A stretch of 64,000 nucleotides of DNA from Rotaria sordida (Eukaryota > Rotifera > Eurotatoria > Philodinida > Philodinidae), in assembly GCA_905250125.1 (NCBI GenBank), contig CAJNOL010000074.1:1-64000 (forward strand), written 5' to 3'. Every line of letters starts with the position of its first letter. Positions within the stretch are counted from its first letter, which is position 1. Below, piece by piece: positions 1 through 12,133 of the stretch. Below the pieces are notes generated by a model. The model saw only the letters and a list, made by a program, of their open reading frames with translations. It was not told the origin of the DNA and did not search any database. Both the position numbers and the translations under genes were made by a program.

Positions 1-295
1 GTTGAATTTTTATGAACCATTTAAAAGAATTAAAAGTTATTCGTTAGGTTAAGAATTTAATTTCTAAATCAATTTCGATTCATTATCAACATATGAACAC
101 AGGAATCATATAAAAAACAAAAGAAATTTCTTAGTCATTCAAAACTTATCAAAAACTTTTTTGGTTTATGCTTTGAAAAAAAAAGAATCAAAATTGATTT
201 TATTCATAATCTCGACTAAAAAAACATTCAGTTTTGATCATAATTTTACGAAAAATTTTTTTTTATTAAAAAAAGTCCTTAAAATAATTCTTAAG
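1..295. other. Unresolved upstream MIOS intron or exon
   Basis: AT-rich sequence upstream of the first recognisable MIOS exon. I see no alignable MIOS residues here. A plausible acceptor AG ends at about 295, so this is most likely intron, with the earlier exons lying outside the window. Confidence 0.4.
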
Positions 296-1826
296 AATTT
301 TGAAAAAATTTGAAAAAACACTGTTACTCTACTGTGATCTATATCAATATATAAACAAGATCAATTATACTTCTGTTATTATAGGATTAAGACAAAGTGG
401 ATGTGAACTTATACAAAAATATCTTGATCAAACAAGTGATATACGTACAGCTGCATTACTTGCTATTTATGTTCCAGAAGATGTACATCAAGAATGTCCT
501 TATGTTCAAGAATGGATTGAAGGGTAAAGAATATATTTAGTTTGATTTTAATTGAAAAAAAATTAATTTAATTTTTTTAAAGATTTCGACTTCTTCTTGA
601 TGAACTTCAAATGTGGAATGAACGTGCTGAATTTGATATATATCGTAGTCATGTAACAGGTACAACACCATATCGTCGACATTATTATGATCGTTCAATA
701 AATACAAATCAACATTTTTCATGTATTTTTTGTCAAACACCACTTGAAGTTAATCAAGGAAGTTCAAATCAAACTCCAACAATGATGGGATTATCAACAA
801 ATACAACACCTATTCCAACGACACCATTGAAAGTTCAAAATCGAATAGCACAACAAACAATGGCAACTAGATCATCTGCATCATCTTCATCTACTTATCC
901 ACCATCAAATTCTGATATGGTTTCATAAATAATTAAAAAAGTTTCTTTTTTTAAATTAATCTTTTAATTATTTAGTTGATGGTATGCGCCAAATGTCGTC
1001 AAGTCTTACCACGTTGTTCAATTTGTATGATGAGTTTAACAACATATATTGAAGATGCATCTTATGCATATGAACCATTACTTGGTTTGTTCAATTAATA
1101 AGGAAACTTTTACAACTAATTAATCATTTTTCATTCAGGAAAATCGTAATCACCTATGAATACCTTGAAAAGAGTTCAGCTCATTTAGAAATACCGGAGA
1201 ATTTGATTTTCAAATTTTTGTTTTGAAACTTCACTCAACAACAGATCTTAATGAGAATCGTTTATTTTTAAAGTTTGAGATCTTTTCGATTTTCCTATCT
1301 TAAGATACAGTTATGGTAAAAGTATCTTTTGCATCGTTCATATGTACAGGCAGATTTCAATGTTCTTATTTCAAGATAGAAATTAATCACAAGCCTTAAA
1401 AATTTCACAATAAACTACACTTATTAAGACATATCGCTGTACTTAATTTTGATGAGAAGCATGATATTGAGTGAAAAAAATACCATAAAAATGCCGTAGA
1501 TCTATAGCAATAAGCTAAAGATTCGAACTCTTTTTCAGTGTAATCATTTACTCATTTGGATTTACATGATGCACATAGTTCTAACTGAAAAGTGATTAAT
1601 CAGTTGAAGAACTTCTCTTGTTAATTAATTATATATTTGATTTTCTTTTTAAAATATTCCATTAGATAAACATACATTAATGTCAAGTCAATGGTTTACA
1701 TGGTGTCGTTTATGTCGTCATGGTGGTCATGCTGAACATGTTTCGAATTGGTTTGCAATGAATCAACAATGTCCCATTGCAAAATGTTTATGTCGATGTA
1801 CATTGATTGATGGCATCTTTTGTTGA
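296..1826 (+). CDS. MIOS: GATOR2 subunit MIOS, C-terminal part
   Basis: This is the 3' end of a MIOS (missing oocyte, GATOR2 complex) gene, which acts at the lysosome upstream of TORC1 in amino-acid signalling. Exons read as 296-523, 583-919, 976-1084 and 1666-1826, with compatible phases and GT-AG borders. The alpha-solenoid end gives NERAEFDIYRSHV, matching the family motif around KRAEFDIHRS. The C-terminal zinc module gives VCAKCRQVLPRCSICM, then WFTWCRLCRHGGHAEHVSNW, then CPIAKCLCRC. The cysteines and histidines fit the RING/zinc-ribbon end of MIOS, and the stop falls just after them, as in known MIOS. The WD40 half is outside the window. The third intron (1085-1665, 581 bases) is about ten times longer than the first two and holds a dispersed repeat. 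The exon at 583-919 carries a Ser/Thr-rich low-complexity insert before the zinc module. Confidence 0.88.
1165..1330. repeat. Dispersed repeat inside MIOS intron
   Basis: Part of the long MIOS intron resembles 8850-8960. Shared words include GAAAATTTGATTTTC-like, TTGAAACTT, AGAAT and AGATCTTTT in the same order and spacing. This points to an old transposon-derived insertion that expanded the intron. The copies are diverged and I could not define ends or a target-site duplication. Confidence 0.5.
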
Positions 1827-4704
1827 TTATTATTTTTCTGTTCTTTATATTTTTCATAACAATAAAAGAAAATGTCAGTTTCTTCAATAATTAGTCGACT
1901 TTTGATTTTCTTTTTTTTTTGAAAATGATTTAAACATAAAAGATTGTCAAAAAATAATTAAAAATGTTAAAATCAATTTATTATCATAGGTTTCTTTTTC
2001 AAAAGAGATTTTTGTCTAGAAATAAATGATTATTATTGTCATATTATAGTCACAAAATGTAACTTCACTTGAAACGTTTGATCTCATATTTGAATTGAAA
2101 AAATATCGAGCAAGATGAATCTTGACTGTAACTACCAATTATAATTGGGTTGACTTGTATGCAGAGAATATAGAATTATAGAGCTCAAGAGTTATTTCTG
2201 TCACGAATAAAAATTTCATGGGAAACAATTTTAATTTGTCTGATTTATGAAATAATCTTTGAGTAATCTTGAAATAAGAATTGATAGAATTCATTGAAAA
2301 GTGACCTATACCTTCAACTAATGCAAATTATTAACTTCGACATGTTAGACATTGAGTTCTCTGCTGAAGACCTCTGAAGTGATGGACATATTTGTGTGTC
2401 TCAGCATTAGAGGAAATTGAAGTACTCTGTCAGTGACATAATATAGAAAATGGAAAGTTTTATTTGTTAATAACAAAAAAAGACAAGGGATATTAACATA
2501 TTAAGATCGGAAAGAGTCAAAAAAGTGTCAAAGAGGACTTTGTTTTTGTACGATTATAAAATATAATTTTCATATATAATATGAAAGACTCATCATTATT
2601 CTTGTCTTTTAAAGTTATTTCAGTTTTACTATTGACTTAGATTAATAATGATGAATCGTCTTGCTTTCATAGTGACTTGTTTAAACGAATTATCTGTCAA
2701 CGATTCTATGTAATGTCATAAAAATGTTCTACAGACATAATATTATTCGATTAAATTGAAAAATCTTTGTTAAATCTGTAAGTAATTGCTTGATATCTAA
2801 CATTATTTTACAAGATGAAGTTTCATCAATCAATGGATATATTTTTACAAAAATATATATTATTAAAAATAAAATAAAATAGATTCTTATAGTTTTTAAA
2901 CAAATTATGAAATGAAAAGAGAAATATTAATATCAAATTGTTAATTTATTTTTTTCAATTAGATAATGACGATAAAAAACAATTTTGAAACCTTTTTATA
3001 TGATAATAAATTTTTTCGATTAGAATGACATAAAAACAGTATGTTAGTTTAAGACGAGCTACTTTTATTAGATAGTATATCACTTTGTCAATAATAGATC
3101 TCAATGTGCAATTGATGAAATCAGTGAATATATTTCTTTCTTGCCTATACCAAGATTTATCAACGGGATAAGTTAAGACACCATGTAGCAAATTCTGTTA
3201 AAAGATTTTGGAAAACTGATGCAGTGCTCGTAGGTAAATATTGAAAATTAAAATTGAAATTAAAATGATAACAACCGATGTGGATCATACTATTTCAATT
3301 AGATTTTTTCGATCAAGACAAGACTATTGAGAGAAACTAATGAGTTTTCATAAAACTAGACTAAAAGTCTTCAGGATGGCGATCTCAAGAAAATAGACCA
3401 ACCTTATTAAATGTCAATGAATCGCAATAAACAGAACTTTCTTCATTGAAAACAACCAAACTTGACAATTTTGACAAATCAACTGTAGATTTGGATCTCT
3501 CTACTCTGAAAGTGTCAAATCTTCTTCTTTTTTTTTGAAAAGCGCATCCATTTTCTTATGTTAAATCTGCGATGATCGAAAAATCAGATTGAAACATTTC
3601 GAATAACTGATTATAGATTCGTATTGTTTGACCCCGAAAACTATTCGTCAAGTTTTAGAAAATAAATCATTATGGGATGTGGGTGTGTGCGGATAAAAGC
3701 AAGAGCCTTACCGAGACTCACATCCTTAAATTAATTCTATCCTTTTTGCACTTGCATAATTATAAACTAGCTAACCTTTTTATTTCAAAATATATTTTAG
3801 AGTTCAAGAAGGAATTAGAACAACTACTTTACAGTACTAGTCATTATTGATAATATTCAAGTAAGTCAATGAATCATTTACGAATGGTTCACAGTAATGA
3901 GATGAATATCTTAAGGCAATCCAATTCTAAAGATATCAACTTCATTTCTATATACTTTTCATATTAAAAATCAAAATTCTGCCTTATTTATCAAAGCAAT
4001 GAACTATATTTCCATGAAATTTTTATCATCGTCGTTTCATTTGAATTTCCTGAAAATAAAAACTTACCATCTCTTATGTTTTGTTATTTCTTACATCATG
4101 ATTTAGATCATTGAAAATACGCCTAGAAAAAGCTATTTTATATGTTTGTGTATCTGAATAAGATTTTATCTGATTTTTATTATAAATATGTTCATGTTTC
4201 GTTAATCATACGATGATTAGGAGATAAAAATGAATATGATTTTTGTTGAAGAGATGCGCATATCTTGATATAGATTATTTCATCTAAACTTAATTAAAAT
4301 AGGAAAAGTTTGATTTTAAGAATAATAAATGATAATAATAGCATCTATTTTCTTCATTAACGATAATAAATAGAATATTTATTTAGATATTCAAAAGTTT
4401 TTCTTTAATAAGAATTGAAAATAAATCATATTAAATCAAGTTTAATAATTTTTCAAAATTTATTAATAAACAATTCTCGTCTAAGTAACAAAAATAATTC
4501 CTTGAAAAATTCTAACTTAACAATTTATTCAAAACAGAAAAATAAAATTCACAGAAAATAAAAACAAGTTTTTCTCATTCAAAGACTTTAAAAAAAATCG
4601 AAACGAGAAATAAATCTCTAGATGTCAATTGAAATTTCGTATTCTAAATCATAATGAACGAGATTATTTTCATAAAAATTTTACTAAATAAAAGAAAGGA
4701 AAAC
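1827..4704. other. Gene-free AT-rich stretch
   Basis: No ORF with recognisable or coding-like composition on either strand. It includes a short TGTGGG-type hairpin at 3674-3726, listed separately. The rest looks like ordinary intergenic or decayed repeat sequence between the MIOS 3' end and the 3' end of the SLC35F gene. Confidence 0.6.
3674..3726. repeat. TGTGGG-type hairpin, copy 1
   Basis: GGATGTGGGTGTGTG is followed about 25 bases later by CTCACATCC, so the ends can pair over about 7 bases. It is the weakest of five similar GTGTGGG/CCCACAC hairpins in the window. The motif resembles the TGTGGG telomere repeat known from bdelloid rotifers. Confidence 0.4.
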
Positions 4705-7078
4705 TCAAGTTTTACTCTCGTTGAATAAAAAAGCATTTCGTATTAGTCGTTGTGCTTTTATTTCTTGAAATGCTGAAGATGTCCTTGTCGTTGTTCCACC
4801 ACTAGTTAATAAACCAGCAGCAACATTTGTATTCGATTCTTTATTAATTAAACCTAATGCTTGTTTCATTTTAATTCTTTCACTTGATTGAAACCCTTCT
4901 TTTGGTATCATTGAAAGAAGAACACTCGATAATGAACATACTATAGACAATATAAATAATGGAGAATATTTTATATTTAACAAATAACGATCAATTACTA
5001 AATTAATTCAATTAAATAAATAAATAAATAAATAATTCAAAAATAAAATACAAAACTGACGTGATATCGAAGGAATAACAAGAATAAAAGCAGCCACATT
5101 AGCCAATGATGTAGATTTAAGCGAAATTGTTATTGTCAATACATTAAATACTTCAAAAAAAGAACTAAAATTTTAATTTTTTTTTTTCTAATGATTCTCT
5201 CTTACGAAGTGCACTAATAAATGCAATTATGGTAAGAAATGAATAAAAATGATGACTATAAATTGGTTCAATTCGAGTTACATGAAAAATGAAAACCAAT
5301 GGCCAAAGAAAACATGTTCCACATAAACATACATTAATCATTACTGTTCGATATTTTGAATTTGTTAAACTTTTAATAAAACCAGTCATAAGAATCTATT
5401 TAAAATAATAAATTAATTAAATATTTAACAAAAAAAAAGAACCAAACAAAATCAAATAAGTTTACATCAAAAATAGTTTTCATTGCAACAGCACAAGTAA
5501 CCATTGATAAAGCAAACAGAGATTTATTAAAACGAAATCCATTATCATGACTAAGAAAAAGTAAAGCTGATAAAGCAAGTATATGAGCTATTATCTATTT
5601 AAAAAAACAACAAAATATCTTAATTTATTTAAAATAAATAATCAGCAAACTTTATGTCCAATAAATTGTTCATGTAAAAAAATCCATCCAAGAATTTGTC
5701 GTAATGTTATTTTAATTGAAATTAATATTATTATCTGAGAAGATATAAGTATAGCCATTGAACGAAATATTAAATAACAAGATAAATACCATAGGATACA
5801 TAATAAACATGTTTTTATTAAATAATCAACGAATTTATTATTTGCTGAACATTTTTCATTGTCAAATATTTGAACACATTCTCTAAAATAATTAATTATA
5901 CATTAATTTATTATATCAAAAAACAAAAAAAAAACATCCAACTTATTCATTTAGTTGTAATTATCTTTTTTCTTTTTTAAATTATACTTGTTCTATTGAG
6001 GATAAGAGATCATTAACGAAATTGTTATCTACAGTAATATAAGAGAGTGCTCATTAAAAGAAAAGAAAATCTTCTTTGAAAATACAAAATAATTCTGAAA
6101 GGAAATTAGTAGCGTAAAGTTAATGATTATCAATTTCATCTTGTAAGTTTGCTGTTAAAAGATAGTCCTCATGATAAAAATAATGTCAAGGACGATTATT
6201 AATAGAAACATAGTCAAAGCAAAAAAGAAAAGTAATCTGTTTTTCCATATTACTCTCCATAAGGCTTTAACGCGTGTCTTATGAAAGAAACGTGATGATG
6301 CGCAACATTCGCCTTCCGGTCTTTTTTCTTTCTTTATCGATGACGGATGTTCTGTCAACTAAATCTATTTCATACATTCAACAGGGTAAAGATTTTTAAT
6401 GAATTCGTTTGACAGATGTTTCTTTTCTTTTTTTAGCTTAAAAAATAACAATTAATTAAATCTATATCAAAAAGAAAAATATTTGATTAATTTATTAAGA
6501 AATATTTTCGGTTTAAAATTAAATTTTTTGATTAAAAAAAATTTTTACCTAAGAAAAGCTGCTTTTGCTCGACCACGTTGTGAATGTTTTCGATATAGAA
6601 ATAAATGTGTAAATAAACAAATTAAACATAGAAAAACATTAAAAAGCCATATAAATGCGAAGAATGAACGAATAGGAGAAGTTTTTTCTTCTTCTGATTT
6701 TGTTTCATTAGTAATTCGAGTTAAATTTGATATTTTATCCACAGATAATGATAAATCTTTTTCTCTTCTATCTTTAACAAGTGTTGTTGACAATTCAATT
6801 GTTGTTATAAGAAGAAAAGCAAAAGTCACAGTTAAAATTATAATTAATAACATATATTTTATTTTTTTAGATCGTTTTAATTGATTATTAAAATTTAGTA
6901 AAAGACGTGATTGATTTTGACTCTGATTTGGTGGTAAAGATAATGCATTAGCTGATGTTTGAGATAAACGATGTAATGGAAGTAATCCATTCAATGTATT
7001 TGTAGCTACTGATCTTGATGAAGGAGAATTTGTACTCAATGGAGTACTATGAACATACTGGGATTGAATTTGTTGCAT
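4705..7078 (-). CDS. SLC35F3/F4-like solute transporter
   Basis: A drug/metabolite-transporter superfamily member closest by motif order to SLC35F3/SLC35F4 (SLC35F3 is linked to thiamine transport in vertebrates). Exons on the minus strand are 7078-6549, 5882-5651, 5594-5466, 5395-5206, 5150-5061 and 4997-4705; phases agree and give 487 residues. The first exon holds a Ser/Gln-rich cytosolic N-terminus and two membrane segments (YMLLIIILTVTFAFLLI and FFAFIWLFNVFLCLICLFT). Later exons give REC followed by LIKTCLLCILWYLSCYL, then RQILGWIFLHEQFIGHK, then LFNVLTITISLKS, SRLIDRYLLN and LLSMIPKEGF. Each matches the corresponding family block (REC..., LWxLxxYLY, the LRDRFMG loop, FNIVLNFGIA, VDHY, LLPEEW). 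The first intron is 666 bases, while the others are short. Substrate is unknown. Confidence 0.8.
5010..5036. repeat. TAAA microsatellite in SLC35F intron
   Basis: A short run of AAAT/TAAA units lies in the intron between the fifth and sixth SLC35F exons. Simple-sequence tract with no evident function. Confidence 0.6.
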
Positions 7079-7764
7079 CGATATAAACGAGACGTGACTT
7101 GATTAATATTGTTGCTGTCTTTTGTCAGTCATCTAAAAATATAATTAGTCGTAACGGAGTTATTCTAAAGCAGAAGCGAAGAAAAAAAGGGAAGAAGTGA
7201 CATTTTCTTGCTTTTTCTTTTTCTTCTTTTTCTCGTTTCGGTTTTATCTTCGTTTGTTTCTTTTCAGTTGTGATGAAAAAACTGGGCTTGTTATAATAAT
7301 AACAGCTACGTTTTAAACAAGAAGCGGATGTTGGCAACTATTTTTCTTTCATTAGCGTATTGCTTCTCTCTATTTGTTTGTTTGATACAATGATCGAAAT
7401 CAATTGATTTATAGACCTGTTCACAATCGAATCTTTCAAATAAAACAACAAGAAAATTAATCTACTTTATATTCAACTTTACTTTTTCATATGCATTATT
7501 TTTTGATAACTAGTACAAAATAAATCATCTCAGATTTAACATAATTTCAACAATTTTATTTTGGTTGTTTTGAAGCAAAGAAAAAAGAATTAGTTATTTT
7601 CAACGGAATGAATTTTCATTTTAAATGAGTTAATTAAACATATATCTAAATAAAGATTATATTGATTAGTATTTAAAAAAGAAATCATATTTTTAAACTA
7701 ATTTTACATATTTGAGATCATAATTTAAATATATGACAATTGTTCCTGTTTGCTTTTCATACAT
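7079..7764. other. 5' flank of SLC35F gene
   Basis: Presumed 5' UTR, promoter or intergenic sequence upstream of the SLC35F start codon. I found no convincing TATA box, no RNA gene and no coding-like ORF. Short ORFs here run through low-complexity Lys/Arg-rich translations. Confidence 0.5.
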
Positions 7765-8535
7765 GGTGATCTATAAATAAGACTACAAGAAAAATTGTTA
7801 TATCTTCGCTTTGGTTCAATAAAATGCACCAAGTGTTTTTGGTTCGTGATAGAAGTTTATTTAAAATTTCTTTTTATAGAAATAATGTAAGTCAACTCTA
7901 CTGTCAAGTATTATTGTTGACATTCTTAAAAATATTTAACCAAATATTAAACCAGGAAAATCCATGTATAGCGTCTCATAGATAATTTTCAGTTGTCACC
8001 TTAGAGAATAACAAGAAGAAATCAAAACACACTTCATGAGTGATACTACATTGATGCAAATAGAGGAAATTTTCATAACTAGGTAGTTTAAAAGTTGCAA
8101 TTCCTGTTTCATAACTAAAACACACAATTAAAACCCTTGGAAGCAACAAAATATCAGCTTCCTTGCAAAACCTAGTGTTCCTTGCTAGATAATGCAAACC
8201 ATTGTAATCATAGCTTTCAAAGTAATTAGTTCTGAAAATTTTCTGTGCATACATTAATATTATGTCATGCATAAAGTTTTTTTAACTTCCTGTTGTTCTC
8301 TTAAATGACAATTGAAGCCTATCTATGAAACACTTCACATGTATTTTCCTGGTTTAATGTGGGTTAAATATTTTTAATGATGTTAATAATATTATTTAAC
8401 AATAGAGTTTGCTTGCATTATTCATATGAAAAAAAAAATTAAAATAAACTTCTACCACCAACCAAAAAATTGGAGCATTTGATGGAAACGAGGCGGAGAT
8501 ATAATTATTTTTTCTCGTAGTCTTATTTATGGCTT
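7765..8535. mobile_element. Long foldback element 1
   Basis: Two arms of about 250 bases lie in inverted orientation at about 7765-8025 and 8280-8535, around a loop of about 250 bases. Matching landmarks are ATAAATAAGACTAC near 7774 with its complement near 8520, GTAGAAGTTTATTT-like words, AAATATTTAACC, TTAAACCAGGAAAAT and CATAGATA. Identity is roughly 75-80 percent by eye. No transposase is present. The 98-residue minus-strand ORF in the loop (7976-8272) has no recognisable motif. Most likely a MITE or foldback DNA transposon; ends and target-site duplication are not resolved. Confidence 0.7.
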
Positions 8536-9027
8536 ACCCTATATATTCATTAAAATTTAAATATAGTTTTTATAATCACCCAAGACTGAAATAAGAAGCT
8601 TTTCCTGCCTCACCTCAGCTCAGGCCAACTTTATTTTTTCTCTTTCTCACCTTGATCGTCTTTATAAGATAATTGTTTAATTTTACGAGGAGACTCTTCC
8701 AACTGATTTATTGCTTTTGATTTGATGCTACGCGTGTTCTGTGGAACCAAATGAACTATGAATACCCAGAAGACAGCTCCGGTCCTTAGCTTATTGCTCT
8801 CGGGATATTATACTTTTACAGTGGTTTTTAAATAAATGTCATGGTCTCCCTCAGAAAAATTGGGAAAATTTGATTTTCGAATTTCGACTTGAAACTTTGT
8901 ACAGAGATAGACTTTCATAAGAATACTTTATTGTGACAGTTTCAGATCTTTTGATTTGCTTCCATCCTAAAGAAGAAGATCTAATCTACCGTTGTATACA
9001 GTGGGAACTAAAATTATTTAACAATGT
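8536..9027. other. Intergenic with dispersed repeat
   Basis: Gene-free. Bases 8850-8960 share ordered words with the MIOS intron (1165-1330), so a fragment of a dispersed repeat sits here. Nothing else is recognisable. Confidence 0.45.
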
Positions 9028-9655
9028 CTATTTTCAATGTTTTTCCGCTGCCGTAAGCGTTAGGAAGAATCCAAATAGTGATTCGAGTAGAAAAAATCGT
9101 TTTCAATAATAATACCTATAAGGAAATAAAATTTTTTATCAAGTTCACAAAGATAGGGATTCTAGAAAATCAAAAAGCTAGGTTTTCAACATTTAGAACG
9201 GGTAAATATAATTTTGTTTAGACTACATCGAATGATAGAACAAACAATTCTCTATAAAATGAGAAGTGTTCGAGTTCTCTGCAACATTTTTTGGCTAAGA
9301 TATAGCAATTTCATTGAAGGTAAAAAAAATGGTTTTTCTACAGGAAATTGGAAAAGAGCGACCTTAAGGCTTTCATAAGTTTGCTATACCTTAGCTAAAG
9401 AACTCCTCAGAGAACCTGAAGACTTCTCATTATGTAAAGAATTGTTTACTTTATTGTTCTAGGTAATCTAAATAATATTATATTTACCCATTCTAGGTGT
9501 TGAAAAACTAGTATTTTGGCTTTCTGACGTTCTTATCTTTACGAATCTGATAATAATTTCTATTTCTTTATATTCCTTTTGAAAACAATTTTCTCTATTT
9601 GAATCACTGTTTGGATTCTTTCTAGTGCTTATGGCAGCGAAAAAAACTTCAAAAT
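9028..9655. mobile_element. Long foldback element 2
   Basis: An imperfect palindrome with arms of about 295 bases (9028-9322 and 9360-9655) and a loop of under 40 bases. Examples of paired landmarks are CGCTGCCGTAAGCG near 9047 with CGCTTATGGCAGCG-type sequence near 9630, TAGAACGGGTAAATATAAT with ATTATATTTACCCATTCTA, and AAATGAGAAGTGTTC with its complement near 9425. Arm identity is about 75-80 percent. The 70-residue minus-strand ORF in the right arm (9468-9680) is probably fortuitous. Transcripts could form a long hairpin. Confidence 0.72.
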
Positions 9656-10233
9656 AACTCTTATTGAGTAATTTTGGCACCTATAAAAAATCTCGTTTAA
9701 TATATGGCAATGTCTCAATTATACGATTGAAAAAATCTCATAAAAGCAATGCAATTGCCTAATTGTTTGTTTTGTTATCGATATTACAAATTGGTTGTTT
9801 GAAAACAATAATAGTATAAATAGTAAATGTAGCTAAAGCGACTACTACGATATGTCTTGTAATCACTGTCAACGCTTTCTTCACGAAAATTATTATAGAT
9901 TGATTAATTATCGTTTATGCTAGTGATGGATAGCATCAGTTGTCCTTTCGTAGCTACAATGTGAGGTATGAGCAGCTAAGAGACAATAGTGTCTGTTTTC
10001 TTTATTGTCTTTAATTCTATCTCGAAAAAATACTGAGTCTGTAATATTCTCTTCTGCGGAAATAATGCCTCAGCGAATGGAATCACTTGCAAAGACTCAA
10101 GTAAAGTTTTATAAGTTTCAAGTCTCTTCAAGTACCAAAATCCCTTTTTTACCTTTCCATATAAAATACGATAAAACAAAAACATCTGCTGTAAACATAC
10201 CATCGATTATGCAGTATATATATATTCTCTATA
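9656..10233. other. Gene-free stretch before mariner end
   Basis: Short overlapping ORFs occur on both strands near 9976-10358 but no family is recognisable and composition is not clearly coding. I see no RNA gene or repeat with defined ends. Confidence 0.45.
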
Positions 10234-10295
10234 CAGGGTGTTTCATAAGTTTTGGGACGCGACAAAATTGGTTTATATTGACATATAGAACAATG
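10234..10295 (+). repeat. Mariner-type terminal inverted repeat, left
   Basis: Begins CAGGGTGTTTCATAAGTTTT, preceded by TA, then GGGACGCGACAAAAT. The CAGGGTGTnnCAnAAGTTTTGGGAC pattern is typical of mariner/Tc1 ends. A near-identical copy in inverted orientation lies at 20842-20903, with only three differences over about 62 bases. Confidence 0.8.
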
Positions 10296-10879
10296 TCCAG
10301 CCTTTATGTTTTTATATCAATTTCAAGTACTCGAGATGGCCTTTCAAAAGATATATGATTGAATAGCATCTTTCCTTATAATAAGAAAAATATGAATACA
10401 ATAAGGTAATAATGAATTTTTCGAAATCGATTTATATAATTTTCTTCCAAACATTTTCTAATTAAGTATTGAACATATTCATATTAGGTATACCGTAAGT
10501 ATAATCAACTACTGGATATCTTAGCCGTTTCAGAGACACTCATTTCGAACTAAGCTCGATGCTTCGTTAGTGATGTGAAATGAACGAAATACGTATGTGC
10601 ACATCATGTGTGTAATGATAGTAGCATGTTCTGTACAGAACGAAAAAATGTTCCTTGTATCAGTAATGTTCACATTTTGTTTCTTAATCAAAACGGTTGT
10701 TAAATATATACTGTGACTGGTCGTGTCACGGGTGTCGTTTAATTAGACAAATGTAAACCATCTAAAAGAAGCACGTGTCGATTTCTAATATTTTTTTATT
10801 TTGGCTTATTGAGTCAATTCAACTTGTGTGTTTCTTCTACTTGATATTCGTTTCGACATTTTCAATTTTTTCGATATCA

Positions 10880-11510
10880 TGTCTCATAAGTCATCTAGAC
10901 TACATGAAAAAAAATCATTTCAAACACTAGCATTATTATTACATCGTCAGAGTCCTAGCTGAACTGCATCTGACATTGCAAGTTTCCTTCAACAATCGGA
11001 CAATCCACCACTTTTAAATCGACATGCTTTAATGAAAAAAAATCGATTACACATTAGGAAAAGAATCAATTTATGATCGAAAATAATCTGGTAGATCACG
11101 AAGTACTACAACAACTACCTATCGAAACATAGTCTTGAAAGAAATCCAACCAAAAAAACAAAGCTAGTATAAGAAATGTTTCAGCAAAATTAAAACAAAA
11201 AAAGTTGGCAAACATCACCGTCTTCAGTTTATAGGATTACCAAATCAGCAGGATTACAATGTTTCAAAAAGAAACGAACACAAAAATTAACAGATGATAA
11301 TAAAATACAAAGTATCGAATGAGCCAAGAAATTAAGAAAAAATTTTGTTATCACGAAAAGATCAAGAAACTGGAGATGGAATCGAATAATCAATACTGAC
11401 TTTTCTGGGAAGCTCAGTTTAGAATCATTTTCAAATCCACATCATGAAGGGGTTTGGACGACAAATGCTGAAGAAATGCCATCAGCAATCTGTAATCGAT
11501 CAAAAAACTA
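10880..11510 (+). pseudogene. Degenerate Tc1/mariner transposase
   Basis: Conceptual translation with several frame changes and stops recovers transposase-like text: an N-terminal helix-turn-helix region opening MSHKSSRLHEKKSFQTLALL, an S-G-R-S/P-R-S linker as in Tc1 GRPR motifs, RNVSAKLKQKKLANITVSS, YRITKSAGLQCFKKKRT, LTDDNKIQSIEWAKKLRKNF and INTDFSGKLSLES. NTDFS aligns with the first catalytic aspartate block (FSDES) of the family. The remaining catalytic residues are not found before a TGTGGG hairpin begins at 11511. It sits about 600 bases inside the left mariner end and is non-functional. Confidence 0.65.
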
Positions 11511-11595
11511 GAGTGTGGATGTGGATGTAGGTGTCGGTAATAGAACAACTACACCCAACCTCCTCCATTTTCACCCACACCAACACCCACGCCCT
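11511..11595. repeat. TGTGGG-type hairpin, copy 2
   Basis: AGTGTGGATGTGGATGTAGG and, about 50 bases later, CACCCACACCAACACCCACG form an imperfect hairpin. It abuts the transposase remnant, so it may have inserted into the element. Confidence 0.6.
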
Positions 11596-11981
11596 CAATA
11601 TTTATTTCTATAAGTATAACGAAAAAATACTTACATATTGTATATAAATGTTATTATAATGTGTAGAATGAATTTAACATATGTTAGTAGTACATCAGAT
11701 GAATATATAGAAGTCGATGAGTTAACATGAAGTGCAAACTGAATACGAGTATGTCTTTCGTCATTATTGAAAAAAGACGATTCAAGTACAGACAACGCAC
11801 CAGAGGGTAAGAGACTAATGTCTTCACAGCTGCCCATTTAACTTGCTCTCCCCCATCATTTGCTTCTCCTCCTTGGTTGAGAAATAAATCGAATGTTTTC
11901 AAATTTGGCATATCAAGGTTTGCAATAGGTGGAATTCCAGTTCAAACTGTTTTCATCACGGGTTTATGAACATTGATGCAA
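11596..11981. other. Unassigned stretch
   Basis: Short minus-strand ORFs (11631-11911) overlap here without recognisable domains. I see no conserved gene. Confidence 0.4.
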
Positions 11982-12050
11982 GGGTGTGAGTGTGGGTGCT
12001 GATAGGTGTCAGAAGTAAGAGAAGATCCACATCCACACCCACACCCATCC
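11982..12050. repeat. TGTGGG-type hairpin, copy 3
   Basis: GGGTGTGAGTGTGGGTG pairs with CATCCACACCCACACCC across a spacer of about 30 bases. Same design as the copies at 11511, 16780 and 20783. Confidence 0.65.
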
Positions 12051-12133
12051 TAAAATTGTACTCTACAACGTAACAGAAACATTCATTCAAAATTTTGAAA
12101 TAAATACTTAATGTTTGAAGTAGCGCGTTACGT

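Noticed and set aside
6155..6358. Minus-strand ORF with a membrane-like helix inside SLC35F intron 1
   Set aside because: Its possible splice phases do not fit the 6549 donor (phase 2) without an immediate stop, while the 5882 exon fits both phase and family alignment. Kept as intron.
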